A DNA stretch of 64,000 nucleotides from Leptonema illini DSM 21528 (GCF_000243335.1 NZ_JH597773.1:3554015-3618014); one strand, 5' to 3'. Positions 17,705 to 26,038 are shown, counted from the stretch's first letter. Translations and numbers: made by a program. Notes: generated from the letters alone by a model not told the origin.

Positions 17705-17932
17705 TTACTTCGTTGCATCCCTCTCAAGGTTTAGAGGCGCTATGATATCTTCATTGATCTGGATTTTCTTATCAAGGAAGCCGAACAATGGCTTTTCAGG
17801 AGCTGCGGTGACTGGAACGAGCCTCGCTACAGGTTTTCCATGCTTGGTAATGATAACTTCTTCATGGAATTCATTCACGTGATCCATAAGGCTCAGGCAT
17901 TTAGCTTTGAATTCTGCGGCAGAGATTATCAT
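17705..17932 (-). CDS. Phd/YefM-family antitoxin, orphan
   Basis: 75 residues from the ATG at 17932 (MIISAAEFKAKCL). Phd-type antitoxins bind DNA with the N-terminal domain and wrap the toxin with the C-terminus; KHGKPVARLVPV is the conserved core. The toxin gene, normally a PIN or Doc gene directly downstream, is absent; a higB fragment follows instead. It therefore appears solitary. Confidence 0.82.
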   Translation of the reverse strand: MIISAAEFKAKCLSLMDHVNEFHEEVIITKHGKPVARLVPVTAAPEKPLFGFLDKKIQINEDIIAPLNLERDATK

Positions 17933-18019
17933 ACTGGCCTCCAGTAGTCTTAATAGCATGGTCATATAGTATCAATAAAAGCTTTATACACAGGAAGCTC
18001 CAGTACTCAGACGTGTGGA

Positions 18020-18790
18020 TCAAACATGTCTGATGACCGAAGTATCGCGACCGAATAAACTGCCCAAATACTCTTCGATGTCAATTCTAATCGGCATCAA
18101 ATACGTATTCAGCCCGTTCTTCTTACAGTAGCCAATTACATCTTTTGCAAAAGATGTATTCCAATCCATCGTTAGCTTGAAGTCTTTCGGAAAATAGGCT
18201 CGATTTCTTGATTCCCAGTAGCTTTGAGACTTCTCCGTTATTACGGGGCTGACTCCAATATAGACTTCCGTTCCGTGAAGTTTTTCTGTAAAAATATCTA
18301 TAAGTCGTAAATCAAAGAATGGCTGCGTTAAAAAACCATCGGCTCCGGCGTCCTTTTTCATTTCGATATAATCAAATTCGTCTCTGATCCCTGCACGATA
18401 CTGATCAACGGCAGCATAGACTTTTAATGAGGGGATTTCTTTCTTCAGCTTTTTTATCAGCTTTATGGATGTCGTAGGGAAGACCTTTTTTGACATATCA
18501 GCGGGTGGATCGCCTTTGATTACAACCACAGATGATATCTGGTTTTCACGAAGAAAAGTGATGATAGGATCGCAATTGTTAATATCAAAATCAATGGCAC
18601 GAATGTGAGGGATAACATTGGAGAAAACAGATTTAACCGCCACCGCTGCTTCCCAGCTTCGAGTCTCAAACCTCAACAGATCAGGGATATTTATTCCAGA
18701 AATCTGGCTGTAACTATTCTTAACGTAGCTTACTTCATTGAGAAGTGTGTTTACCTCTCTTGGAATAACTTCGAGCAGTATTTTATTCAT
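18020..18790 (-). CDS. Methylenetetrahydrofolate reductase-like protein
   Basis: 256 residues resembling the MTHFR TIM-barrel family: LLEVIPREV at the start, VVVIKGDPP, and the FAD/folate-site region DAGADGFLTQPFFD. The canonical enzyme reduces methylene-THF to methyl-THF, but this protein is divergent and the usual N-terminal FEFFPP motif is replaced. It is AT-rich compared with the core genome and lies at the left end of the cassette-like array, which suggests transfer. It may be a variant reductase in C1 or other folate-related metabolism. Confidence 0.7.
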   Translation of the reverse strand: MNKILLEVIPREVNTLLNEVSYVKNSYSQISGINIPDLLRFETRSWEAAVAVKSVFSNVIPHIRAIDFDINNCDPIITFLRENQISSVVVIKGDPPADMSKKVFPTTSIKLIKKLKKEIPSLKVYAAVDQYRAGIRDEFDYIEMKKDAGADGFLTQPFFDLRLIDIFTEKLHGTEVYIGVSPVITEKSQSYWESRNRAYFPKDFKLTMDWNTSFAKDVIGYCKKNGLNTYLMPIRIDIEEYLGSLFGRDTSVIRHV

Positions 18791-18838
18791 GGAGCATCCT
18801 TTTTATGTAATGAATTCTTTTTGAGATGGGGCCTTCGC

Positions 18839-18907
18839 ATATCGTTCTGGAACCCCCGAAGCAATGGACTACCGACTCGATCGGAGCGGGGGATTATTGA
18901 GTTTTGG
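18839..18907 (-). repeat. Degenerate attC-like site 1
   Basis: Located just past the stop of the ankyrin gene. On the minus strand it reads CTCAATAATCCCCCGCTCCG ... CGGGGGTTCCAGAACG, parallel to the better-preserved copies further right (TAACTCAAAGATTACCCGC ... CGGGTAATCCAGAACGTTA). Both outer core boxes are mutated, so recombination activity is doubtful. Confidence 0.5.
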
Positions 18908-18946
18908 GAAGATACTGGCAATAATATGAAGCCATATAATTGTCAA

Positions 18947-19840
18947 CTATTTAGCCCCATATGCTGTTAAAAGCTCCTTTATCCTGGGATGCGTTTTGTT
19001 GGTTACATACTTCCACAATGACTTTGCAAATTCAATATTATCAATATTAGCGCCGGCTTCTAACAAGGCTGATACTGCAAATAAAGAGTTGGATTTAATA
19101 GCATTCTCCAAAGGTGTTCCGGATATATCTTTAAAATTGAGATCAGCGCCTCGTTCAATTGCCATTCTTAACAAGTCATTGTCTTTTGCCCAGATGGCTC
19201 GGTTGGTGAATGCAACATGATGAGTAAATACGTTGACATCAGCGCCACTTGACACTAAAGTTTTGGCCATTTCATATTCTCCAAGAGCCATTGCCCATAT
19301 TAGCGGAGCCGGAAGTCCAGTCGGATGGTTGGGAAGGTAGATGTTTAGGTTTGCTTCTAATGCGATTATTGTCTCCAGCATTACCATATTCTTATTGGTA
19401 ATTGAACAGAGGATGCATGAGAGTCCTCGAAAATTCATTTGGTTGATATCAGCGCCCGCCTTATGCAGAATTTTGATAATTTCGATTCGATTGTTCATGG
19501 TAGCGGCGAGTATCGGGGTTATTCCATACTCATCTTGTTCGTTGACATCAGCCCCATGCCTTATCAGCAAGGAAACAATCTCACTGAAACCGTTAGCTGC
19601 AGCATAACTGAGAGGTGATCGGCCAATCACATCTTTTTGATGAATATTGCCACCTCGGGAAATGAAAAGTTCGACGAGCTCATAGTATCCTTTTTCTGGC
19701 AAAACAGCAGCGATTAGCGGCGAAACGCCAGCAGAATCTTGAAAATTGACATCTGCCCCCTCTGTAATCAAAGATCTACATTTATTCAGGTTTCCCTTCT
19801 TTGCATACCGTAGCAGAGCCCGATTCTTAAGGAATAGCAT
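18947..19840 (-). CDS. Ankyrin-repeat protein
   Basis: 297 residues made of about eight ankyrin repeats, for example GRSPLSYAAANGFSEIVSLL and YGITPILAATMNNRIEIIKI. Ankyrin repeats bind other proteins. There is no signal peptide, so it should be cytoplasmic. Small ankyrin proteins in mobile contexts are often immunity or adaptor proteins, but no toxin partner lies nearby. An attC-like repeat follows the stop. Confidence 0.88.
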   Translation of the reverse strand: MLFLKNRALLRYAKKGNLNKCRSLITEGADVNFQDSAGVSPLIAAVLPEKGYYELVELFISRGGNIHQKDVIGRSPLSYAAANGFSEIVSLLIRHGADVNEQDEYGITPILAATMNNRIEIIKILHKAGADINQMNFRGLSCILCSITNKNMVMLETIIALEANLNIYLPNHPTGLPAPLIWAMALGEYEMAKTLVSSGADVNVFTHHVAFTNRAIWAKDNDLLRMAIERGADLNFKDISGTPLENAIKSNSLFAVSALLEAGANIDNIEFAKSLWKYVTNKTHPRIKELLTAYGAK

Positions 19841-19898
19841 TGTTATCGATCTCCAGGTTATTACTTCAGTCTACGACGGAAATAAACCAAAACTTTTG

Positions 19899-19981
19899 CA
19901 TTATGACCTGGATTACCGGAAGTTGGCCGGCCGAACAAGAATGCCAGTGCCGACCCGAGCGGACAATCTCGGGGTTATACG
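19899..19981 (-). repeat. attC-like site 2
   Basis: Directly after the stop of the secreted-protein gene. The minus strand begins with GTATAAC, a match to the RYYYAAC-type outer box, and ends with CCGGTAATCCAGGTCATAATG, parallel to the right arm of the other copies. The inner arms are G+C-rich and partly complementary. Confidence 0.5.
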
Positions 19982-19995
19982 AAGCTTCAATATCC

Positions 19996-20685
19996 TTAAT
20001 CCAACCCGATAGCATTTCCATAGACCCACCCACAATCATAAAATAAATTGCCCGCCATCTGCTCTCCGGGAAAACAAACATGATACCAGAAGTGCTGTAA
20101 TCCATGTACGCTATCCTTTTCGTAGGATTGATAATCTATGAAGCCCACGACGCTCTTTTGATTCTTCAGCAGCTTTCTTTTAAAGACTATCTTTGATTTT
20201 GCGGATGGATCTTCGCGAAATAATGCCGTACCGATCAGAGTTATTTCTGTCTCTGAATGCGCATCGCCGTCAAGAACAACAATGGGAGTAGAGCCCCAGT
20301 ATCGAATAGAGCCGACAGCCGGTTCGGAATCGTCGGCTCCAAAACGAATTTGAGCGAGGTTGCAGACCAAAAAGACCGTAAAGAGTCTGTGCCGAGAATC
20401 CTCGGCTATGCGGCATTCAAGCGTGCCGTGTTTCTTGAATGGCTCCCAGAGCCTGAGATCCGGACTTGCTGTTAAAAGAACCACATCCGAATGTATTTCG
20501 AAGGCACCTGAACCAAGCTGGCCAAAGGGACCTTGAGCAAGGAAGGTGCCATCCTGGTTAAAAGTAATTGATTCGGCGTCGCCAACCCATGCTCGCCCCA
20601 GCAGGTACTCTTCGTTCAGGACCGGCCGGGCCTGAAGGCGACTTGAGAGTGCAAGAAGGAGTATGAGGGACCATTTGATTTTCAT
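19996..20685 (-). CDS. Hypothetical secreted protein
   Basis: 229 residues from the ATG at 20685, which opens a clear signal peptide (MKIKWSLILLLALSSRLQA). The mature part is rich in beta-type segments and has several cysteines (LECRIAEDS, VFLVCNL, WYHVCF, YDCGW). No family recognised. A longer frame upstream would extend through an attC-like region and is rejected. Confidence 0.6.
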   Translation of the reverse strand: MKIKWSLILLLALSSRLQARPVLNEEYLLGRAWVGDAESITFNQDGTFLAQGPFGQLGSGAFEIHSDVVLLTASPDLRLWEPFKKHGTLECRIAEDSRHRLFTVFLVCNLAQIRFGADDSEPAVGSIRYWGSTPIVVLDGDAHSETEITLIGTALFREDPSAKSKIVFKRKLLKNQKSVVGFIDYQSYEKDSVHGLQHFWYHVCFPGEQMAGNLFYDCGWVYGNAIGLD

Positions 20686-20694
20686 GGATATCGA

Positions 20695-20764
20695 ATGCCG
20701 CATTGCCGGACGAGACTGAGGGCTGACTGCCGGAGGCCGCAGCGGCAAAATTCCGTTTATGCGA
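20695..20764 (-). repeat. Weak attC-like site 3
   Basis: Lies just beyond the stop of the IS-split cassette gene. The minus strand has CTTCGCATAAACGG followed by G+C-rich complementary segments (TTTTGCCGC ... CCGGCAATGCGG). Its position matches the other sites, but the core boxes are poor. Confidence 0.3.
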
Positions 20765-20781
20765 AGTTTCGTCATAAACTT

Positions 20782-21035
20782 CTAATAATGAGCCCGGACT
20801 TGAGTGAGCGGTGATCCCACCACCTTACCAAGTCTCTGTAACTCTTCCTCATTTAGATTTCTCGCAATATTTGAGTCATGAATGGCAATTTCAAAAGAGG
20901 CAAATCCCGCAGGCCATTCCAATATGAGGCGAATGAAAGCAATTTCATTATTACAGCATGGCATGGTAATGTGGTGGGTTGGCAGGTCAGATTCGTCTAT
21001 TACGTCTACAGCTGTGTACCACCAGTCTGAAATCT
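20782..21035 (-). pseudogene. CxxC-type hypothetical protein, 3' part (split by IS)
   Basis: Holds the C-terminal portion of a protein interrupted by the IS at 21036-22413. It continues in frame from the piece at 22414-22642 once the IS and one copy of the 9-bp duplication are removed. The residues include DWWYTAVDVIDESDLPTHH, MPCCNNE and LEWPAGFASFEIAI and end with VRAHY. The paired cysteines together with CPEC in the other part suggest a zinc site. It resembles an uncharacterised protein family known to me only by sequence pattern. Confidence 0.75.
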
Positions 21036-22413
21036 GATTATGTCCCGAATTTAGTTAGAGTTTGAAAAGGCGGAACCCTGGCCCAAAGTGGGCCGAACAC
21101 CACATTCCCTTACGGAGGGTTCCAGATGAAGAAGAACGAACGGGCAGAAACCAGTCAAACACAAAGCCTTACGGCCGAAGGTTTTCGGGATTATATTCGA
21201 ACCAGCCTCGATGCTCGAGTGCGCGAATTTGCACTCGGTTACGTAGGAGCTTTGATTCTCGAAGAAATCGAAACGTTATGCGGCAAGACAGGGGAGCATA
21301 AGAGAGGCCGTGGTCTTGCCCATCGAGGCGGCAGCCAGCGTGGTTCCATTGTGCTCGATGGTGAAAGGGTGGCCATCCAGAGGCCCAGAGCTCGAAGCAA
21401 TGGCAAGGAAGTGAAGCTGGAGCGATATGAGATCCTTCAGGATCGCTCTGATCTTCGCGAGCATGTTGAGCGCCTGATGCTGGCAGGCATCAGCACCCGG
21501 AACTATGAAAAGACGCTGAGAAAGACAGAAGCCTCTCTCGGCCTTTCGCGGAGTGCGGTTTCGCGGGAGTTTGTGAAGTCCAGCCGTGAGTCGCTCAATC
21601 ATTTGAATTCACGCAGGTTTCCTGATCAGACATTCTGGTGTATTGTTCTTGATGGCATCGTATTCGGCGGCTCTGTCGTAATCGTTGCTCTCGGGGTCGA
21701 TACGGCCGGAAACAAGCATTTTCTGGGCATTTCTGAGGGGTCTACAGAGAATGCTGATAGCGCACTCAGTGTCCTTCAATCAATCGAGAGCCGTGATATC
21801 CGCTTCACAGATCGTGTGCTTGTCGTCATGGATGGATCAAAGGCTCTTGAAAAAGCGGCCAGAGAGTTCTTCGGAAAGAAGGCAGAGATCCAACTCTGCT
21901 ACCTTCATAAACAGAGAAATGTTCTTGCCAAGCTCCCACGAAAGTATCATACAGAATTCTGCAAGAGATACAAGCAGGCATTCAGTGCAAACAGTTACGA
22001 AGATGTCGCAAGCGAGATGCGGTCCGTTCTATCATGGCTCGAATCCATCAGCTACAGTGCCTCCCAGAGCCTTCAGGAGGGCTTAGAGACGCTGTTAACG
22101 CTGCATCGCATCAATATGCCGCCGAAGTTGAGAACATCCTTCTACACAACCAATCTGATCGATTCGGCATTTTCGAATCCCAGGTCTCAGCTTAACCGGG
22201 TTAAACGGTCAAGGCCGCAGACAGACCAGGTGCTCCGATGGGTCGGTAGTCTCCTGCTATCACAGGAGGAACAATTCCGTAAGGTGCGGTCATACACTCA
22301 CATCCATGAGTTCTTAAACACCTTCCTGGATAAAAAGATTGACGAGCGGATCTCGGCATAGGATGCATTCAGTGGGTCCCGCCTCAAAGTCTAACTATCA
22401 CTGGGACATAGTC
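21036..22413 (+). mobile_element. IS256-family insertion sequence, complete
   Basis: A 1378-bp element with one transposase gene. The ends are inverted repeats: the left starts GATTATGTCCC and the right, reverse-complemented, GACTATGTCCC, with further matches GTTAGAGTTTGA / GTTAGACTTTGA and GGCGGAACCC / GGCGGGACCC. It is flanked by a perfect 9-bp direct repeat CTGAAATCT at 21027-21035 and 22414-22422, the target duplication. The insertion splits a cassette gene on the other strand whose frame is otherwise intact, so the event looks recent. Confidence 0.92.
21126..22361 (+). CDS. IS256-family (mutator-type) transposase
   Basis: 411 residues. DDE-type features are FWCIVLDGIVFGG with Asp176, VLVVMDGSKALEKA with Asp236, and the conserved CYLHKQRNVLAKLP. 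The third catalytic position, normally glutamate in a TTN-x-IE context, reads TTNLIDSAF with Asp346. GGAGG precedes the start. Because the element has intact ends and a perfect target duplication, the protein was probably active recently. Whether Asp replaces Glu functionally cannot be told from sequence. Confidence 0.9.
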   Translation: MKKNERAETSQTQSLTAEGFRDYIRTSLDARVREFALGYVGALILEEIETLCGKTGEHKRGRGLAHRGGSQRGSIVLDGERVAIQRPRARSNGKEVKLERYEILQDRSDLREHVERLMLAGISTRNYEKTLRKTEASLGLSRSAVSREFVKSSRESLNHLNSRRFPDQTFWCIVLDGIVFGGSVVIVALGVDTAGNKHFLGISEGSTENADSALSVLQSIESRDIRFTDRVLVVMDGSKALEKAAREFFGKKAEIQLCYLHKQRNVLAKLPRKYHTEFCKRYKQAFSANSYEDVASEMRSVLSWLESISYSASQSLQEGLETLLTLHRINMPPKLRTSFYTTNLIDSAFSNPRSQLNRVKRSRPQTDQVLRWVGSLLLSQEEQFRKVRSYTHIHEFLNTFLDKKIDERISA

Positions 22414-22642
22414 CTGAAATCTTCTCATCATGTAACTCCAGCTTCGAACGACACTCAGGGCAGATCACTCTTTCGAAATTTTCCCCCTGATCGATGAATC
22501 GCATTTTATTGTAGAAATCGATCTCGATTTCGCCGGCGTCGGGCAGCATGTTTTCCACCAGCTCGCGAAGTCGGCTTTCAACATCTCTTGTCGGGATGTA
22601 GTGGGGACCTATAGGAATAACTCGAAGCATATCAAGTGACAT
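22414..22642 (-). pseudogene. CxxC-type hypothetical protein, 5' part (split by IS)
   Basis: The start and first half of the gene interrupted by the IS: ATG at 22642 with GGAGGAAAG just upstream, then LRVIPIGPHYIPTRDVESR, VICPECRSKLELHDEKIS. Joined across one copy of the duplication it reads on into DWWYT in the piece at 20782-21035, giving about 157 residues. The intact protein would be cytoplasmic with two cysteine pairs. The split gene is presumably inactive. Confidence 0.78.
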
Positions 22643-22663
22643 TACTTTCCTCCGAATGACTTT

Positions 22664-22752
22664 CGAATAACGACCTGACTTCCCGACGGCCCACCTTCCG
22701 GCTGTGGTCGGAACCCGGGCGGCCCGTGCCGCATAGCCGGCATCCGTTGGCA
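22664..22752 (-). repeat. attC-like site 4
   Basis: Lies between the start of the split cassette gene and the stop of the SUKH gene. The outer boxes on the minus strand are TGCCAAC and GTTATTC, with G+C-rich arms containing GGCCGCCC and GGGCCGTCGGG between them. Weaker than sites 5-8 but in the same relative place. Confidence 0.4.
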
Positions 22753-22771
22753 TAGACGAAGCGCCACCCAA

Positions 22772-23176
22772 CTAAACAAAGTATCCCTGTGTAGCAACAC
22801 GCTTGATAAAGCCACTAAAAGAACTGCCTAAAACAATAATATCATTGTAGTCGAACATAAAAGGTATCAGGACATAATCTATCCGATTTTCGTCTCTCAA
22901 GTCGAACGCTAAGGCTTCACCTCCACCGTTGGATCCAAAAAGAAATATTCCTGGAGCATTTTCGTCAACATGATATTCGGCATTTGTTTGCATTAAGTCC
23001 TCGCCCCGGTAAAGGATCATATACTCTGCACCAACGAAGCCTTCACCACCGTTTGAGATCTTAAGAAATTCTATATAGTCAGGGGGCAGCGTTTTAGGAA
23101 GCTTGAGTCTATCAAGACGCTCAGAGTCGACACCTTCATTCCTGCGAAAGTCCCTTAAGTATTCTATATAATCCAT
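22772..23176 (-). CDS. SMI1/KNR4 (SUKH) family protein
   Basis: 134 residues. The SUKH fold is indicated by LPPDYIEFLKISNGGEGFV and the later FLFGSNGGGEALAFDLRD. In bacteria SUKH proteins often act as immunity proteins against polymorphic or contact-dependent toxins. No toxin gene is adjacent, so this is a free-standing immunity-type gene in the array. AT-rich relative to the core genome. An attC-like repeat follows its stop. Confidence 0.82.
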   Translation of the reverse strand: MDYIEYLRDFRRNEGVDSERLDRLKLPKTLPPDYIEFLKISNGGEGFVGAEYMILYRGEDLMQTNAEYHVDENAPGIFLFGSNGGGEALAFDLRDENRIDYVLIPFMFDYNDIIVLGSSFSGFIKRVATQGYFV

Positions 23177-23201
23177 GGTTGCCTATTATTACCAACTATT
23201 T

Positions 23202-23307
23202 GCGTAACCGATATTGGTCGCCCGCTGGCGGACCGTTTGTTTGCCGCCCGCGCCGTTGTCCCGAAGCGAGAGGGACCTGAGCGGAGCGGGTAATCTTTGA
23301 GTTACCC
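23202..23307 (-). repeat. attC-like site 5
   Basis: On the minus strand it begins GGGTAACTCAAAGATTACCC and ends with GTTACGC. It shares an exact 19-base segment (23286-23304) with sites 6 and 8. The arms are complementary through GGGTAAC/GTTACGC-type ends and a G+C-rich middle. It lies between the 113-residue gene and the SUKH gene. Confidence 0.65.
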
Positions 23308-23389
23308 GTATATGTGAATGAAATCCATCGTTAACTAAATTAATCATGTTACAATTGAAAGATCGTTGTTCCTGTACTCTTGCTTCCAG

Positions 23390-23731
23390 TCACATTTTAA
23401 AATTTGTATCAACAAACATCTGAACAAACTGCATCGGTGTAAGTTCTAAGTTCTTTTCTCTGGCAATCTTTTGATTGTTTTGCCTCATCGCATTTATTAT
23501 ATCCTTAATATTGTCTGGAAGTTGAAGCTCTTGAATAATGACCTCTTCCCATGTTCCATTCTTAGAAAATGTTTGTTGCAATTTGGGAGTCATTTCAACC
23601 AACAAAGCCTCCTGAGATGGATCTAATTCATTTATGCTTTTCAGCACAAATGAATCTACTATCTTTAGTAACGGCTTTCCGGCATATCGATCCACAATTT
23701 CTTCTTTTTTCCCAAAGTCGAATAGTCCCAT
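23390..23731 (-). CDS. Hypothetical protein, 113 residues
   Basis: Cytoplasmic by appearance, largely helical, starting MGLFDFGKKEEIVDRYAG with CGGAGAAA before the ATG. It has no cysteine and no recognisable motif; the C-terminus (ELTPMQFVQMFVDTNFKM) looks like a compact helix. It is bounded by attC-like sites on both sides, as expected for a gene cassette. Confidence 0.6.
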   Translation of the reverse strand: MGLFDFGKKEEIVDRYAGKPLLKIVDSFVLKSINELDPSQEALLVEMTPKLQQTFSKNGTWEEVIIQELQLPDNIKDIINAMRQNNQKIAREKNLELTPMQFVQMFVDTNFKM

Positions 23732-23789
23732 TCAGTTTCTCCGTTTGTACTTTATTTAAACAATTAAAAATGCTATAGTTCACACTTTC

Positions 23790-23871
23790 GTCTAACGTTC
23801 TGGATTACCCAAAGTCGCCCGCCCACCGTGCAGAGAATTTGTCTGCGGCGCGGGTAATCTTTGAGTTATGC
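23790..23871 (-). repeat. attC-like site 6 (best preserved)
   Basis: On the minus strand the outer boxes are GCATAAC and GTTAGAC; the latter matches the integron R' consensus GTTRRRY exactly. Between them GATTACCC and GGGTAATC pair perfectly, with the short unpaired segments TCAAA and CAGAAC, as in folded attC sites. It sits 23 bases after the stop of the lipoprotein gene and before the start of the 113-residue gene. Confidence 0.72.
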
Positions 23872-23894
23872 GCAGTCACAGGCTTCTTCCGTTA

Positions 23895-24581
23895 TCACTG
23901 ACAATTAGATATGATCAATTTGGGATCGATGGTTTTGAAAACATGTCGGTATTTCTCCGTAAAGGATTTTGCTTCATGGCATTCCCCCAGAAAGGCAAGG
24001 CTCGATATAATGGATTGGGCAAGAAATTCAGACGAAGGATGCTTTGAAAATTCTGCCCTCGCCCATTTAACGCGCTCATAGTGGACCTTTGCGTAATCAA
24101 GACTGACAGGGTTAGATTTTTCAATGATGGCATTCATAGTAGCTGGTTCAGGAGAGTAAATCCCAAGTGAAAGTGAATCAACGAATTCTTGATTCAATGA
24201 AGCTACACCTAAGACAGTATTATCAAAGCCTATGGCAATTTGTTTTCCATTATTGTTTTTGCTAAAGTTCCAGACTTTCGTGTATGACTCAGGTTTAAAA
24301 AAGAAAGAAATCCGTATCCTATCAGGAGATCCCTCAATCGGATATTTCGGTGCTTCGGTGATGTCAATGTACTGAATGTCATGGGATTCAATGGCAGAAT
24401 TTATCAGGCTATATTTTGTTCCTTTTGAGTCGATTTTTGTACCCGTTTCAGTTTCATATACCATTCCAATAAAGTACTTGAGATTGTTCGGGATATAGGA
24501 GCCGTATGGAGCTTTATTGGTCCCAGCGCAAGAAGATGCAAAAATCATTAAGAGGATAAATGGTTTTATGGCTTTTTTCAT
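23895..24581 (-). CDS. Hypothetical lipoprotein
   Basis: 228 residues. The N-terminus is a lipoprotein signal with lipobox ASSC followed by AGTNKAPYG. The mature part has no recognised domain; the last third looks helical and has two cysteines (GECHEAKSF, ISNCQ). AT-rich. It is bounded by attC-like sites, so it is a probable cassette-encoded envelope protein. Confidence 0.65.
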   Translation of the reverse strand: MKKAIKPFILLMIFASSCAGTNKAPYGSYIPNNLKYFIGMVYETETGTKIDSKGTKYSLINSAIESHDIQYIDITEAPKYPIEGSPDRIRISFFFKPESYTKVWNFSKNNNGKQIAIGFDNTVLGVASLNQEFVDSLSLGIYSPEPATMNAIIEKSNPVSLDYAKVHYERVKWARAEFSKHPSSEFLAQSIISSLAFLGECHEAKSFTEKYRHVFKTIDPKLIISNCQ

Positions 24582-24600
24582 AATTTCTACCTGTGATTGC

Positions 24601-24760
24601 GTTTAACGTTATGGTTTTATATGACGTTTTGCGTCCCGCAGGGTTGGCGCAGCTTTTGCTGTCCTACCCAATATTTATTCTATCACAAGCAAATGATGTG
24701 ACAAGACAAAATGTGCCCGAAGGCCCAAGGCGAAGCCGCTGCATATAAATCCTGTTATGT
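24601..24760 (-). repeat. attC-like site 7 (long)
   Basis: The outer boxes on the minus strand are ACATAAC and GTTAAAC, the second a full GTTRRRY match. The next segments GGATTTATATG and CATATAAAACC are complementary. At 160 bases it is longer than its neighbours, within the size range of natural attC sites. It follows the stop of the gene at 24791. Confidence 0.65.
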
Positions 24761-24790
24761 GATTTTACCTGGCCGGACGTTGTGTGTTTA

Positions 24791-25123
24791 TCACAACAAT
24801 CGATATTCAAGTAATGCATCATTCCAAATTAAATCTTGATTAATTCTTATATTTCTTAAAATAATTTCTCGTAATGATTCTTGATCATCAAGATGTTTTT
24901 CATAGATCTCTCTAAAAGTTTTGGAGTCATTTTCATCCATGGGTGCAGCTTTTTCAGGAAGCTGACAACAACCATAACCATCGAATGAAATTCTCTTTAG
25001 AATTATTAAATCATTTTGATGATCATTGAAATCAATAAATACCGAGTCATCATAGCAACCTATACAATAGTCAGCAGGTCTTGATGGTGGCATTGATGCT
25101 ATTCTAAATTGTTGATTGTTCAT
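24791..25123 (-). CDS. Hypothetical protein, about 110 residues
   Basis: Starts MNNQQFRIASMPPSRPADYC. A cysteine cluster (YCIGCYDD and YGCCQLPE) could bind metal. The rest is charged, with the acidic stretch MDENDSKTFREIYEKHLDD. The ATG at 25123 is favoured over a longer frame from 25159. Not recognised. AT-rich and flanked by attC-like sites. Confidence 0.55.
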   Translation of the reverse strand: MNNQQFRIASMPPSRPADYCIGCYDDSVFIDFNDHQNDLIILKRISFDGYGCCQLPEKAAPMDENDSKTFREIYEKHLDDQESLREIILRNIRINQDLIWNDALLEYRLL

Positions 25124-25167
25124 TTCATAATTGATCCTTTTTTGGAATAGAGCAGCCAAGTAATTTC

Positions 25168-25349
25168 ACATAACGTTCTGGATTACCCGAAGTTGACCGG
25201 CCGCAAGGCCGGACAATTTGTCTGTAGCGCGTTCCGGTGTGCGCCATTTGAATTTTCCCAATTGGCGCATATCCGGACCCCGCGAAGCGGGGAGCGCAAA
25301 GACCGGAGCGAAGGCGACCCGAGCGGAGCGGGTAATCTTTGAGTTATGC
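25168..25349 (-). repeat. attC-like site 8 (with inner hairpins)
   Basis: The minus strand begins GCATAACTCAAAGATTACCC and ends CGGGTAATCCAGAACGTTAT. The 19-base segment at 25328-25346 is identical to those in sites 5 and 6. The middle carries extra palindromes, including CCCCGCGAAGCGGGG and GGCCGCAAGGCC on the plus strand, which make it longer. It lies directly after the stop of the gene at 25357. Confidence 0.7.
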
Positions 25350-25356
25350 GAAGTGT

Positions 25357-25974
25357 TCATTTGTTCAGCGGTATTTGTGGACTAAGGTATTTTTCGAAGG
25401 AGGTTATGTAATATTCATGGAAGTTCTCCAGGGATTGAAGATCGAATGTAGATATGCTGTTGCTAACCATGAAGCATTTGTCGTTTCCACCTTTCAAAAT
25501 GATGCGGATAGTATCATAGTATCGCGGTATTTCATCGTGCAATAGTGTACTCCTTCGGAACTCGGCTTCGATAATAAGATTGTTCGGATCTTCAATTGTT
25601 AATTTGGACACAGCAATTGTTATGAACCTGTCATCAGGTTTCCGGTTTTCCTGGCCACCGTTGATCATTTCGCTGAAGCATTTGTTTTTCGGAACCTCGC
25701 TAATGTAGATCTGCCAATGGGTATCAACGATGCCAGGTTTTTGATGTCTGGGATCAAAGTTGAAAAGATAATAATGGTAGTTAGGGGGGGCAGGATTAGC
25801 CCATTTGTGTATTGTCCATGTATTCGGAGCTCTTATTTTAAAGGAAGGCGTGGGATACTTGCTATCGATTGATATTATTGTAGATGGTAAGTTGGGGTCG
25901 AGATACGGTGGATTCTCTGCGGAAAGGGGTACTGCAATGAACGAAAAGAATAGAAGTGAGATTCTTAAATGCAT
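25357..25974 (-). CDS. Hypothetical secreted protein, 205 residues
   Basis: Signal peptide MHLRISLLFFSFIAVPLSA, then a mature domain with two cysteines (KNKCFSEM, NDKCFMV) and predicted beta-rich segments (SKLTIEDPNNLIIEAEFR). No family recognised. First cassette of the array in the direction of transcription. Confidence 0.6.
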   Translation of the reverse strand: MHLRISLLFFSFIAVPLSAENPPYLDPNLPSTIISIDSKYPTPSFKIRAPNTWTIHKWANPAPPNYHYYLFNFDPRHQKPGIVDTHWQIYISEVPKNKCFSEMINGGQENRKPDDRFITIAVSKLTIEDPNNLIIEAEFRRSTLLHDEIPRYYDTIRIILKGGNDKCFMVSNSISTFDLQSLENFHEYYITSFEKYLSPQIPLNK

Positions 25975-26038
25975 TTTGGAGCTCCATACCCTAAGGAATT
26001 GAATTTGTATTGATAATCCACTGATTGCTGAACATTGC

